Positions 1-8,414 of a DNA stretch of 64,000 nucleotides are shown here, piece by piece. Source of the stretch: Chrysochromulina parva (taxonomy: Eukaryota > Haptophyta > Prymnesiales > Chrysochromulinaceae); contig PJAB01000010.1 of assembly GCA_002887195.1 (NCBI GenBank), positions 1 through 64,000 on the forward strand, in the 5' to 3' direction. Position 1 is the stretch's first letter, and every line of letters begins with the position of its first letter. The position numbers were made by a program, and so were the translations under genes. The notes under the pieces were generated by a model. That model did no database searches. It saw only the letters and a list, made by a program, of their open reading frames with translations, and was not told where the DNA came from.

Positions 1-953
1 CGCAGCAGCCACCATTTCACCACGTAGGTGCACCCTCTACGCAGCCCCGACTCCAACGCACCTTTGGGCACCTCCTACCGACCAGATCTCGCCTACCGAC
101 CGCACTGCCCGCCCTGACCCTACATTTTCACGCCTACGGCGCCGACCCCAACTACGTAGCTTTCATTCAAGAACGAGCCTCTGACGTGGTGTGCAACGTG
201 CAGGTGCGCGATCTACGGTCGTGCGGTTCTGATGCGCCGCGGCTCGGCCCGCGTGCTTGCCGCCTTGCCATCGAATGGCCGCTTGCCGCAACGCCCGAGC
301 CCCTCCGTTGCCTCCACCGGAATCGCACGTTGCACGTCGGCATGCGATCTGACCGAGGCGGGCACAGCTGAATATGTGCCGTGTGGTCAGGTGTGATCGA
401 TTGCCGTTCGAACGCGCCCGAGATCGCCCTCGGGCGGCCTCTCCTCGTCAAGAATCGGCCTTGTGAGGCACGCGCTGTGCCTGAGCCCTCAGTGAATGAA
501 AAAAAGTCGTGACTTCGGATGGACATTTGTAAGCTATCCGTTGTGTGTTGAGGGTACCGATGGCACCGTTGTGATCAGCATACTCGGCGGAACACATGGG
601 TATGCTATTTGTTGCATGAGTGTCGAATGCCAAAAAGTCGATATTTCCCACCCAGGGCTCTACCGCCGGGCCCGGCCGCGCGGGCGGGGCGGCCGAACAC
701 GACGTGCAGTTTGTTGGCACCGACGATCGATCGGTCACGTGGCGCCGGCCGGCCACGCGTCTCGCCGACCGAGATCGACGTCGAAAGCCAAACGACGAGC
801 GCGCGCCCCGCGGCCGGGTTGCGGGGACCACGTTAACGACCAATACACGCCGTGACCGCCCGTCGACCCGGGATACGAACGGATGAAGTCAAAAAGACCC
901 CTGACCACGTTGGCCCTCGACCCGTCATATCACAGCCGCCGTGTCTCTATGAT
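1..953. other. No gene recognised (left edge)
   Basis: About 950 bases without a convincing reading frame. Open frames exist on both strands, but their translations are Arg/Pro/Ser-rich and resemble no family I know, as expected for random GC-rich DNA. The stretch lies downstream of the IFT dynein gene, so its right end probably holds that gene's 3' untranslated region. A short word, CCTACCGACC, occurs twice near positions 73-100. Confidence 0.5.
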
Positions 954-2099
954 TCAGTGCGCCGAGTAGAGGCTCTCGGCAGCCTGATATGCGTCGGTCA
1001 TCTTAGCTTCGAACTCGGCCTCCTTGCGCTGACGCATGAGCTCGCTGCGCTTCTGCTTGCGCAGCTCATCAATGGTCTCCTCGGCGAACTGCTCTGCCTC
1101 GACCATCGTGAGGTCCTGTGCCTCGCGCTTCGTCTCTTTGGGCGGGAAGGTGGCCTCCCACGCGGCCTTGAACTTGTCGGCCGCGCTGTCGGCAAACACG
1201 CCCTCGACAGTCGGCGGCTTACCAATGCCCGCAAACGTGTCGGCAGAGGCGGGAACGACGAGCGCCTTTGAGTGATCGAGCTGCACCGTCTTGATCGCGG
1301 CGGTGCCAAAGGCGATGTGCGAGAGCAGGTTACGAACGATGGCGGTGCTCGGCTTGTCCTTGTGCCGCGTGCACAGCAGCGAGGCGCCCGCCTGGTGCGC
1401 GAAGAAGCGTAGGCTGCGGCACACGAGCTTGCGGTACTCGCCCTCGACGTAGGCCGCCTCGAAGGCGTCCCACTTGTTCACGAGCACCACTACTGGGATG
1501 CCGATCGGCCGCACAGCCTCTATCGCCTCGATCGCCGCGTCGGGGTGCTCTGCCCACAGCTGGTCTCGTGCCTTGCGCACGCTGGCGAGCACAGCGGCGC
1601 CCTTGTCGCCTTGCTGCTTGAGCTCTGCAACCATCGCGTCCACATGGCGGCGCAGGTCCCCGAGCCATTGCAGCAGCGTGGCGAGCGCGTTCTCGGGCTC
1701 CGAAAGGTCGAGCGTGATCGCAACCGCGCTGCTTGAGAGGCGCTCAGGGCGCAGCACCACCTTGAGCAATGACGTGAGCTCCGCGGCACCGGCGAGCTCC
1801 CAGAGATTGGCGACGATGTTCTGACCGGTGGCGCCCGTCTTCCGCGCATACCGGAACTCGAGCGGCGTGCTCGGCTTGGGAACCTCATCCTTCTGAAGGA
1901 AGGCGTTCACGAGCGTGCTCTTGCCCGCACTCTTGGAGCCCACGAAGAGCAACTCAAAGTCTGCGGCACCCGATACCTCGGATGGAGGTGGAAGAGTGGC
2001 AGCGATGCGAGCAAAGAGATCACCTGGGCCAATGGAGGAGTCTGCGCTCGGCGCAGCGGCAGGCACCGGTCCGTCCGCGGGCTCAAAATCTCCCTCCAT
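954..2099 (-). CDS. DYNC2LI1: Cytoplasmic dynein 2 light intermediate chain (IFT dynein LIC)
   Basis: A 381-residue protein whose core matches the D2LIC/DYNC2LI1 family. This is the light intermediate chain of the dynein-2 motor, which drives retrograde intraflagellar transport. A P-loop GSKSAGKS sits at about residues 54-61. It is followed by the family-typical block with EFRYARK and a NLWELAG strand in place of a canonical DxxG switch. A later VLVNKWDAF element corresponds to the guanine-specificity region. The C-terminal 60 residues are a charged helix (AEQFAEETIDELRKQK), as in D2LIC. Length fits the family (about 350-400). The ATG at 2099 precedes a short Ala/Pro-rich lead-in. The gene is uninterrupted and lies head-to-head with the F-box-like gene 187 bp away. 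Its presence implies that the organism builds flagella at some life stage. Confidence 0.85.
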   Translation of the reverse strand: MEGDFEPADGPVPAAAPSADSSIGPGDLFARIAATLPPPSEVSGAADFELLFVGSKSAGKSTLVNAFLQKDEVPKPSTPLEFRYARKTGATGQNIVANLWELAGAAELTSLLKVVLRPERLSSSAVAITLDLSEPENALATLLQWLGDLRRHVDAMVAELKQQGDKGAAVLASVRKARDQLWAEHPDAAIEAIEAVRPIGIPVVVLVNKWDAFEAAYVEGEYRKLVCRSLRFFAHQAGASLLCTRHKDKPSTAIVRNLLSHIAFGTAAIKTVQLDHSKALVVPASADTFAGIGKPPTVEGVFADSAADKFKAAWEATFPPKETKREAQDLTMVEAEQFAEETIDELRKQKRSELMRQRKEAEFEAKMTDAYQAAESLYSAH

Positions 2100-2286
2100 G
2101 TCGGCAGACGCGCCGTTTGGTCGCGGACGGGGGCGCTGCGAAGGAAGTCAAGTCAAGTTTTTGCTTTTCCTGGCCAGGATGCACGATGCTCTTTAAACTG
2201 AAATCTGCCAACGACACACGTGCCGCATCCCCGTCTCGATTTTAAAAGAGAAAATACTGGAGTCACCGCAATTCCGCAATTTCAGA
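2100..2286. promoter_or_regulatory. Bidirectional intergenic promoter region
   Basis: This 187-bp gap separates two divergent start codons (IFT dynein LIC and the F-box-like gene). It must hold the promoters of both. It includes an AT-rich patch near 2238-2262 in otherwise GC-rich DNA. No clear TATA box was identified. Confidence 0.5.
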
Positions 2287-3162
2287 ATGTCAGTTGGCGC
2301 CGCCCTGGGTCCGCCTGCAACTGGTCCGGACGCGTTTTCGCTGATGGACTTACCTGACGACTGCATGAAGGCGATCTTTGTCTCACTCGCTCTGGACGAC
2401 TACCACATGCTCACACTTCCGCTCGTCTGTAAGGCAACACACCGTATGTGCAGCACAGCTCCGATCCTCGAGGCTGCTCGTCTCGCCTCACGGCTGCGCC
2501 AGGTCGCAGCTCTATTCGCCGACGCCCGACCGTGCGTGCTTGCCGACAGCTGGGCATTGGGCCACGCGTGGGGTGCGTTGCAGGCGGCAGAGGTTCACCT
2601 TCAGGGCGGTTTCTTTATTGATCGTGAAGCCCAGCTTGCTGCTATTCAGGGTGGCATGGAGAGCTTGCTTACGCTTTGCCGCCACGGTCGCGCACTCGAA
2701 GGTGCGGCTTGGATGCAGCCGACGCTGGTGAGCGCAGAAGGGCTCTTTCTCGAAGCGGAGGAGCAGAAGATCTCAACGCTGCTTGCGCGCGCCGAAAGAG
2801 AGGCGGCTCTTTCTCGAAGTGATCGCGCCGCGAGTGATGTGGCTGCTTCGCTCGGCCTCGATTACGGTGGCTCGCGCGCAGCAGTTTTCCGGGAAGCTCA
2901 GCAGCAGGCGCTGCGACATAGCGCGGCGGACATCCGTCGTCGCTGGAAGCTGATGGCCTTGCCCATGAGGCGGGCGTGGGAGCTGAAGGCCGCGAAGGCC
3001 AACGAGAGTGCCGAGCGGAGACAAGCTTTAGCAGTTGCGGCGGCGACCATTGCAAAGGCTCTCACGAGCCGCCTAGCAGCATGCAACGGCGGCAAGTGCA
3101 CACTAGCCGCAGCGCCCGCGTCGGTGGCGCGTGAGCTCTCGCCTGCAGCGTCAACTAAGTAA
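2287..3162 (+). CDS. F-box-like domain protein
   Basis: A 291-residue protein. Near the N-terminus, residues about 20-55, it has an F-box-like helical segment: LPDDCMKAIF, followed by LPLVCKATHRM, which matches the LPxxxLxxIF...LxxVCKxW pattern that binds SKP1 in SCF ubiquitin ligases. The rest is Ala/Arg-rich and helical with no recognised substrate-binding repeats (no WD40, LRR or Kelch). The target is therefore unknown. ATG at 2287 is the first in frame and directly follows the divergent promoter region. The F-box call rests on the short motif; the remaining 230 residues resemble nothing I recognise. Confidence 0.55.
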   Translation: MSVGAALGPPATGPDAFSLMDLPDDCMKAIFVSLALDDYHMLTLPLVCKATHRMCSTAPILEAARLASRLRQVAALFADARPCVLADSWALGHAWGALQAAEVHLQGGFFIDREAQLAAIQGGMESLLTLCRHGRALEGAAWMQPTLVSAEGLFLEAEEQKISTLLARAEREAALSRSDRAASDVAASLGLDYGGSRAAVFREAQQQALRHSAADIRRRWKLMALPMRRAWELKAAKANESAERRQALAVAAATIAKALTSRLAACNGGKCTLAAAPASVARELSPAASTK

Positions 3163-3582
3163 ACGCGGCAGGGCGGTCCTCCGCGCATTCGGACTTCCGC
3201 GGGAACCGCGACTAGCCGGCCAGGGGGCCGGAACATTGAGATCTTTCTACGCGCTTATGAAGACCCTCTAGTTACCCTAGGTTAAAGCGTCTAAGCTGTG
3301 TTTCGCAGCGGCCGACACCTTGGAGACCTTGCAAGATGTTTATAGTGATCATATAGTGATCACGTGCGATCGTACGGCCGTGCGGTCCACTGCATGCTTG
3401 GATGGTATGCTTACCGCTCAGAGACGAACGAATTCGAATCACGAACCCCACTCTCGCCGCGCCAATTTCCAAAATAAATACGTACGATCTCGGGAGCATG
3501 TGGGCCATGACTGTCCTCGAGAGACGCCGCGCCTTAGCGTGTCGGTACGCGCTTTGCGGTGTTCGCGGTATCGCCGCACGGT
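3163..3582. other. Convergent intergenic spacer with a short tandem repeat
   Basis: The 3' ends of two genes face each other here. No coding signal was seen. An 11-nt unit TATAGTGATCA is directly repeated at 3341-3351 and 3352-3362. Confidence 0.5.
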
Positions 3583-4185
3583 CTAGTAGGGCCTAGTCAT
3601 TCCAAAATGCCTCGACGGAGAGCCCGGCCTGACGGTATACGACGAAATGCCTCGAGGCTTTCTCCCTGGAGAGCCCGACGGAGAACTCGATCGCGATCCG
3701 GGTGATCCAGGCGACCCAGGCCTACCTGAGAAAGTGTTGCGTGAGTACAGGCTAGCCGTGTTCGCATGCTCAATCTCGGCGATTTCTCGTAGCCGCGCCT
3801 GCATTTCCATCGCCTTGCGGTTTTCCTCCTTGTCTCGCTGGCGCGCCTGTTCCATGGTCGACACATGCTCCTGTTGCCGCGCCGCAAATTCAGCGTCCAG
3901 CTTTGCACGCCGATCCTTTGCACGAGCCGCTTTCTTCTCCTGATTCTCTCGGATGGTCGCTGCCACGTCGTCACGATCCTTCTTGAGTCGTGCCTGTGCT
4001 GCAGCCTCGTCGGCCTCCGTGCGCACCGTGGGCTCAATGCCCGGCCACGACAAAATTTCTCGGTTGGTCCCCAACCGCAAGTGGCCGTCCGCTGTCTGTA
4101 GGCCCGTTTCCTGCTTGTCCCACAAACCATCTGCCGGCGTCCAGCGCTTGGGTCGGTACGGCGTACGGCCTGAAGAGACCGGCAT
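3583..4185 (-). CDS. Small coiled-coil protein with SPGSPG tail, family unknown
   Basis: A 200-residue protein. It begins with a Trp/Pro-containing segment (RPKRWTPADGLWDKQ), then has a continuous charged coiled coil at about residues 60-140, rich in Glu, Arg, Lys and Ala. It ends in a basic Ser/Pro/Gly tail with repeated SPGSPG motifs. ATG at 4185 is the first in frame. I do not recognise the family. The layout (conserved Trp/Pro head, coiled coil, basic SP tail) resembles many microtubule- or flagellum-associated proteins, but that is only an analogy. It is preceded by about 220 bp of non-coding DNA and lies on the same strand as the large IQ-motif gene upstream. Confidence 0.6.
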   Translation of the reverse strand: MPVSSGRTPYRPKRWTPADGLWDKQETGLQTADGHLRLGTNREILSWPGIEPTVRTEADEAAAQARLKKDRDDVAATIRENQEKKAARAKDRRAKLDAEFAARQQEHVSTMEQARQRDKEENRKAMEMQARLREIAEIEHANTASLYSRNTFSGRPGSPGSPGSRSSSPSGSPGRKPRGISSYTVRPGSPSRHFGMTRPY

Positions 4186-4405
4186 GTGCTACTAGTACCC
4201 GGAGTTTGTTCTTTGTTGCAGGCACATGAGGCCAAAAGTCCTCCCGAATTGGCTAAGTTCATGGAGTTTTGGTCGGACAGACACTCGCACGTATGTGAAT
4301 AAAGGATGAAACCAGATGATCCTATCCTAACATCTGAGTACAAACTTGTTTCTGCTTGTTCGCCCCACAGTAGTAATGTAATCATGAGACAAGAGCGTCA
4401 AGCTC

Positions 4406-7312
4406 TCAAGCAAGACGGGAGTTCTCTCGAAGAGGCGGCGGAGTAGTGGATGATGAGACTGGGGTGCTGGCGGGCGCATGGCGCAGCTGGAAGAGGCGCG
4501 AGGGCTGCGAGCGGGATGGGAAGGCGTTGCCTCCGAGGGCTACGCGCTGCAGTGCCGCCACGCTTGCGCTCTCCTTGAGCTGCACGAGTGTCACGTCTTT
4601 CGAGAGGGTCGCGGGCGAGACGATGGCAGCGGCGGCTGCCAGGAGTTGGTTCTGCTGGTGGGGCACGTGGCCACTCTCGGCATCCCACCCGCCGGTGGGC
4701 ATCGCAAACGATCCGGTGCTCGCGCTCGATGTGAGTGCGCGGCGCCCCCCTTTGAACGGCGACGAGCCCGGGCGCGACGACGGAGCGAAGCCGATGCGTG
4801 CCCTCAAGGGCGCTGACGTGGCGTGCGGCGTGCGCGCGCGCTCGATGGCTCGCTCCGCCGCCGCCCTGGCGGCAGCCATGGCGACCGCGACGACATCGTC
4901 CGCGTCGGCATCGGCGGGGTTGCAGGCGCCTGCTTCGCCTTTAGGCATCGCGCCAGGGATCGCGACAATGCTGGCGGCCGCCGTGGCCGTGGCCGCCTCC
5001 GTGCCTGCCATGGAGCTCGAGCGCACACATACACCCGAGGTGGCAGGTCGAGAGCGCGACATGCCCGACGGTATCTGTGCGCCCGCCGAAGGCGCACCGG
5101 TGGTGCCTAGCACCGCATAAACTCGCGGTGGACGCATAGTGACCAACGCGGTGGCGGCCATCTCGGGTCCAACCGCTTCCCCGCGTGGGGATGCCGGCGG
5201 CGCTAACAGCGATGGCGGGTGCCCAAGGGGCGGCGGCATCGTGTGATGAGCTACCGAGCGCGACGGCGCGATATCGGCTGGGGTGGCGGCAGCGGCAGCG
5301 ACTGGTGGACTCTCTTGCCGCCGGTGCGGAATGTAGGTGGTAGCGCTCGTGGCGCGGCGCATGCCGCCCGCACCGCCGCCACAGCGCACCCCAGCACTGT
5401 GCTGTGATGCGGGCATCGCACCGCCTGACGAGGGCCGCCGCACCGCTGCCGCCGAGGATGACGTGCCGCCGTCGGGCATGAAGAGCCGGCTGCCGTCGGT
5501 GCACCAACTTGCCGCCCCCGACAGGTCCCACCAGCCTGCCGCCCACGAAGCCTCCCTCGAAGAGGGGCGGGATGTGTTGGTGTCTGCTGCTTTTGCGGCG
5601 GTGGCGGCGGCGTACGCAGCAGCCGATGGGTGCGCCGCGGCAGAGTTGAGGTCAGCCTCGCCGTCGGTGCTTAGCCCCAGGAAGTAAACGGCGGCGTCCG
5701 ACAGCTCCTGCGACGTTCGTCGCGAGGTAGGCAGGCTGATGCTGAGCGGCCGGCCGCCGCGCTGCCGCAGGCTGGGGGGTCGCTCATGCACCCGCGCCTT
5801 TTCGCCCGCGCCGCAACGGGGCCACGGACCCTGCGCGGGCTCGTTGTCGATGTGCTTGTGCTTGTGTCGACGGTAGAGCGACGCAGCCACTGTGGAGGCT
5901 CCACCGATGGGCTCGCTGTCGAAGTACTTGAGGTTGGTGGGCGCGTGGATGCCAAGGCCAAAGGGGGGCTGGCTCGGCGCGGGGCGGCCGTCGTATTTGG
6001 TAATCACGGCCTCAAGCCCAAGCAGCGGCGTGCCTGGAGCCAGGGGCGTCATCTCGCGACGCGAGCTCGAAGGAGGCTCAGCAGTCGACGGGCGGCTCCC
6101 AAGTGCTTTGAACACGCGCATTGCATCTGCGAGGCTGCGAAGCGAGTTGGAGTTCGGCGGAGACGGCGGCCTCGGTGAGCTCGAGTTCGCCTCGCGCGTC
6201 ATGCTGCGGTTGGGCGGAATCCACGGGTCGGGCGCCCACTGGGTGCGCGTCTTCCCAATCTCCCCAGTGACACTTCGGGAGCTGTCGGGTCGACCCGCCG
6301 GGCTCCAGGCCCCCCGATCGCCGCTTGAGAGTTCGGCTCCCCGCCTCGGTCGGTCGTCGTCACCGCGCGTCACCCCCCCGCGCACGAAGGTGCCTGCGCT
6401 GTCACTTCCAGCCCCGGCCAATGCACCCTCTGCTCTTAGCGCGAAGGCTGCGACGGAAGCCAACGTCTGCGGCCGCTTGCTGAGCTGGCCGCCCATGTAG
6501 TCAGCCAGCTTTGAGTTTATGTCTGGGTCCCTGGGACTCCTGCGCTTGCGGCGCCGGCCGCCGCCGGGCCGCCTTCCTTTGCTGCTGCCGTAGAGGCGCA
6601 TCAGGTCGTCATCGTCTCGCCACGTGCACACCCCGTCCGGGCCTGGAACGGTGATGTCTTCGAGGCATTGCGTCGCCCACTTCACGTAGTCGTCCGCGCT
6701 GATCGACTCGGTATGCAGGTCGATGAGCTGGAACCACGCGCGCTTGAAGCCAGCCTCGTCGAGCACCGTCGCATCCGGCCCGGCGTCGTCGATCCAGTCC
6801 TCCTCGGTCGTATTGAGGAAGTCCCTCATGTTGAAGTCAGTCTCACCATCACGCAACTTCGACATGAGGTAGAGCTTGCGCATAAAAATTGTGTACGCGG
6901 GCTTGGTAAGCCCGTTGGCGAGCTCCGCGAGGGCCTGCTGCGCCGCCAGCTCGGCAGCCGCAGGGCCTTCTGCCGCCGCCTTCTTGCGCGCCTCCGCTGC
7001 TGCCCAGATGCGAGTACACTCCATGACTGCCTGCCACGCGCGCTCGCAGCACTGCGAAACCTCCTCGGACATGCGCACGTGCTCGCGTGCGGCGAGTGCG
7101 AGGCCAGTGTACCACTTGGAGCCTGCGGCGCCCGCTGCCTCTGCCTTTTTGTCCATGTAAAGCGAGCGCAGCTGTTCTACTGATGGAAAGGAGGCAAGCA
7201 ACCGGCGAAGCTTGCGACTCCTCCACTTGCGCTGAATGTACTTGGCGCATTCACTGTCGTCCCCGAAGAAGCGGACGGGCGGCGCATCCAGGGTGGGCGC
7301 CGTGAGGTCCAT
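4406..7312 (-). CDS. Large disordered protein with an N-terminal IQ motif
   Basis: A 968-residue uninterrupted frame. Residues about 20-40 contain an IQ-type calmodulin-binding helix (YIQRKWRSRKLRRLL). Residues about 50-250 are an ordered, mostly helical region with conserved-looking Trp and Cys (SKWYTGLALAA, ECTRIWAAAEA, EEDWIDDAGP, DADYVKWATQCLEDI-like). The C-terminal 700 residues are low-complexity Ala/Ser/Pro/Gly/Arg. ATG at 7312 lies 174 bp from the divergent uS10m gene. No family was recognised; helical IQ regions of this kind occur in calmodulin-regulated cytoskeletal proteins. The low-complexity half could hide small introns, because long open frames are common in this GC-rich DNA. 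Confidence 0.65.
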   Translation of the reverse strand: MDLTAPTLDAPPVRFFGDDSECAKYIQRKWRSRKLRRLLASFPSVEQLRSLYMDKKAEAAGAAGSKWYTGLALAAREHVRMSEEVSQCCERAWQAVMECTRIWAAAEARKKAAAEGPAAAELAAQQALAELANGLTKPAYTIFMRKLYLMSKLRDGETDFNMRDFLNTTEEDWIDDAGPDATVLDEAGFKRAWFQLIDLHTESISADDYVKWATQCLEDITVPGPDGVCTWRDDDDLMRLYGSSKGRRPGGGRRRKRRSPRDPDINSKLADYMGGQLSKRPQTLASVAAFALRAEGALAGAGSDSAGTFVRGGVTRGDDDRPRRGAELSSGDRGAWSPAGRPDSSRSVTGEIGKTRTQWAPDPWIPPNRSMTREANSSSPRPPSPPNSNSLRSLADAMRVFKALGSRPSTAEPPSSSRREMTPLAPGTPLLGLEAVITKYDGRPAPSQPPFGLGIHAPTNLKYFDSEPIGGASTVAASLYRRHKHKHIDNEPAQGPWPRCGAGEKARVHERPPSLRQRGGRPLSISLPTSRRTSQELSDAAVYFLGLSTDGEADLNSAAAHPSAAAYAAATAAKAADTNTSRPSSREASWAAGWWDLSGAASWCTDGSRLFMPDGGTSSSAAAVRRPSSGGAMPASQHSAGVRCGGGAGGMRRATSATTYIPHRRQESPPVAAAAATPADIAPSRSVAHHTMPPPLGHPPSLLAPPASPRGEAVGPEMAATALVTMRPPRVYAVLGTTGAPSAGAQIPSGMSRSRPATSGVCVRSSSMAGTEAATATAAASIVAIPGAMPKGEAGACNPADADADDVVAVAMAAARAAAERAIERARTPHATSAPLRARIGFAPSSRPGSSPFKGGRRALTSSASTGSFAMPTGGWDAESGHVPHQQNQLLAAAAAIVSPATLSKDVTLVQLKESASVAALQRVALGGNAFPSRSQPSRLFQLRHAPASTPVSSSTTPPPLRENSRLA

Positions 7313-7486
7313 CGGGGTTCCGACCTTCCTTTTTGAAACGCTGGGAAGACCCGCACGAGTTGCACACTACATATAAAGTCGTGCAGAGTTCGTGAGCAGA
7401 CGCGTCACGAAGGGGGTGAGGCCACACACTGGCCACACAAGATGAAGATCTTAATGATGTGAGCAATCCCTGCAACTTGCGACACG
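7313..7486. promoter_or_regulatory. Bidirectional intergenic promoter region
   Basis: This 174-bp gap between divergent ATGs must hold the promoters of the IQ-motif gene and mitochondrial uS10. I see an AT-rich patch (ACATATAAAG, about 7368-7377) that could serve as a TATA-like element on either strand. Confidence 0.45.
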
Positions 7487-7894
7487 ATGTCAATTCGCAG
7501 CTCCCTTCAGCGCCTCGCACAGTTGCATCTGCGCTCCTATCATCCCAAATATGTGACCGACGCGGTCAACGACATCCGCCGCTCAGCAGAAAAGATGAAC
7601 ATCAAGCTTGGGGGCACGGTGCCGCTGCCGACTGACAAGATGAAATTCTCTGTCAACCGCAGCCCGTTCGTGCACTCCAAGTCAAAGTTGCAATTCCAGA
7701 AGGACACGCACAAGCGGCTCATCGAGATCTATGGCGACTCAACCACGGGGCAGGACGCGACCAACGTCGTGCACTTTTTGCGCTACCTCGAGCACACGAT
7801 CCTTGTACTACATCCAGGCTGCAGTGCGAGAGTCAAGCTCTACAGCAGCGAGAAGCTGGACGTTGATGCGGCGCCCGAGCAACACCAAAGGTAG
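7487..7894 (+). CDS. MRPS10: Mitochondrial small-subunit ribosomal protein uS10 (MRPS10-like)
   Basis: A 135-residue protein matching ribosomal protein S10 of the mitochondrial type. The first 20 residues are basic and amphipathic (MSIRSSLQRLAQLHLRSYHP), compatible with a mitochondrial presequence or an extended N-terminus. Diagnostic S10 blocks follow: GGTVPLPTDKMKFSVNRSPF, then SKLQFQKDTHKRLIEI, which corresponds to the universally conserved K(D/S)xExxxxHKRLIDI region. The C-terminal strand (GCSARVKLYSSE) replaces the shorter bacterial ending. In the 30S-type subunit S10 sits in the head domain. ATG at 7487 fits the domain start. The gene has no intron and is divergent from the IQ-motif gene. 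Confidence 0.85.
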   Translation: MSIRSSLQRLAQLHLRSYHPKYVTDAVNDIRRSAEKMNIKLGGTVPLPTDKMKFSVNRSPFVHSKSKLQFQKDTHKRLIEIYGDSTTGQDATNVVHFLRYLEHTILVLHPGCSARVKLYSSEKLDVDAAPEQHQR

Positions 7895-8414
7895 TACAGG
7901 CGCATCTAGTGCGCAATCTTAGACTCTTGGAGCGTGAGATCTGTGAAGCCCGCGCACGCGATCGACGGCTTTCACCCCGTTGGCCTCATACGGTTTATCA
8001 GTATATCCTACTCATACGCGACACTCGTCTCGGGCGACTCTGGCTCTCTGGAGCTCGACTCGCCGACGTGCGTGTGTCGTACATAGAACCCTCTCCTCTG
8101 TATGATAGAATGCCCTGTTTAAACTCCCAACTCCACATGGCAACTTGCATGGCTAGGTCGAAGTCACTTGCTGCAATTTCGTACCGTAGAGTGCTGCACG
8201 CAGATGAGTCCACAGCACTCGCCTCACGAGTGTCAGAGAGCACAGAGGGCAGCTGTTCGCACTCGTTCACTTCCGCGGCTTGCGCTCCGCCTCTGGACCG
8301 CGCGACGCGGGGCCGCGCGTGCGCCTCGAACAGACCTCGTCTCCAGCTCACGATCATACAACACAGGCGAACCAGGCAAGATGTACAAGAGCTCGCCGGA
8401 AATCACTCGGGTAT
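7895..8414. other. Convergent intergenic spacer
   Basis: About 520 bases between the ends of mitochondrial uS10 and the FHA gene. Nothing coding was recognised; it presumably contains both 3' untranslated regions. Confidence 0.5.
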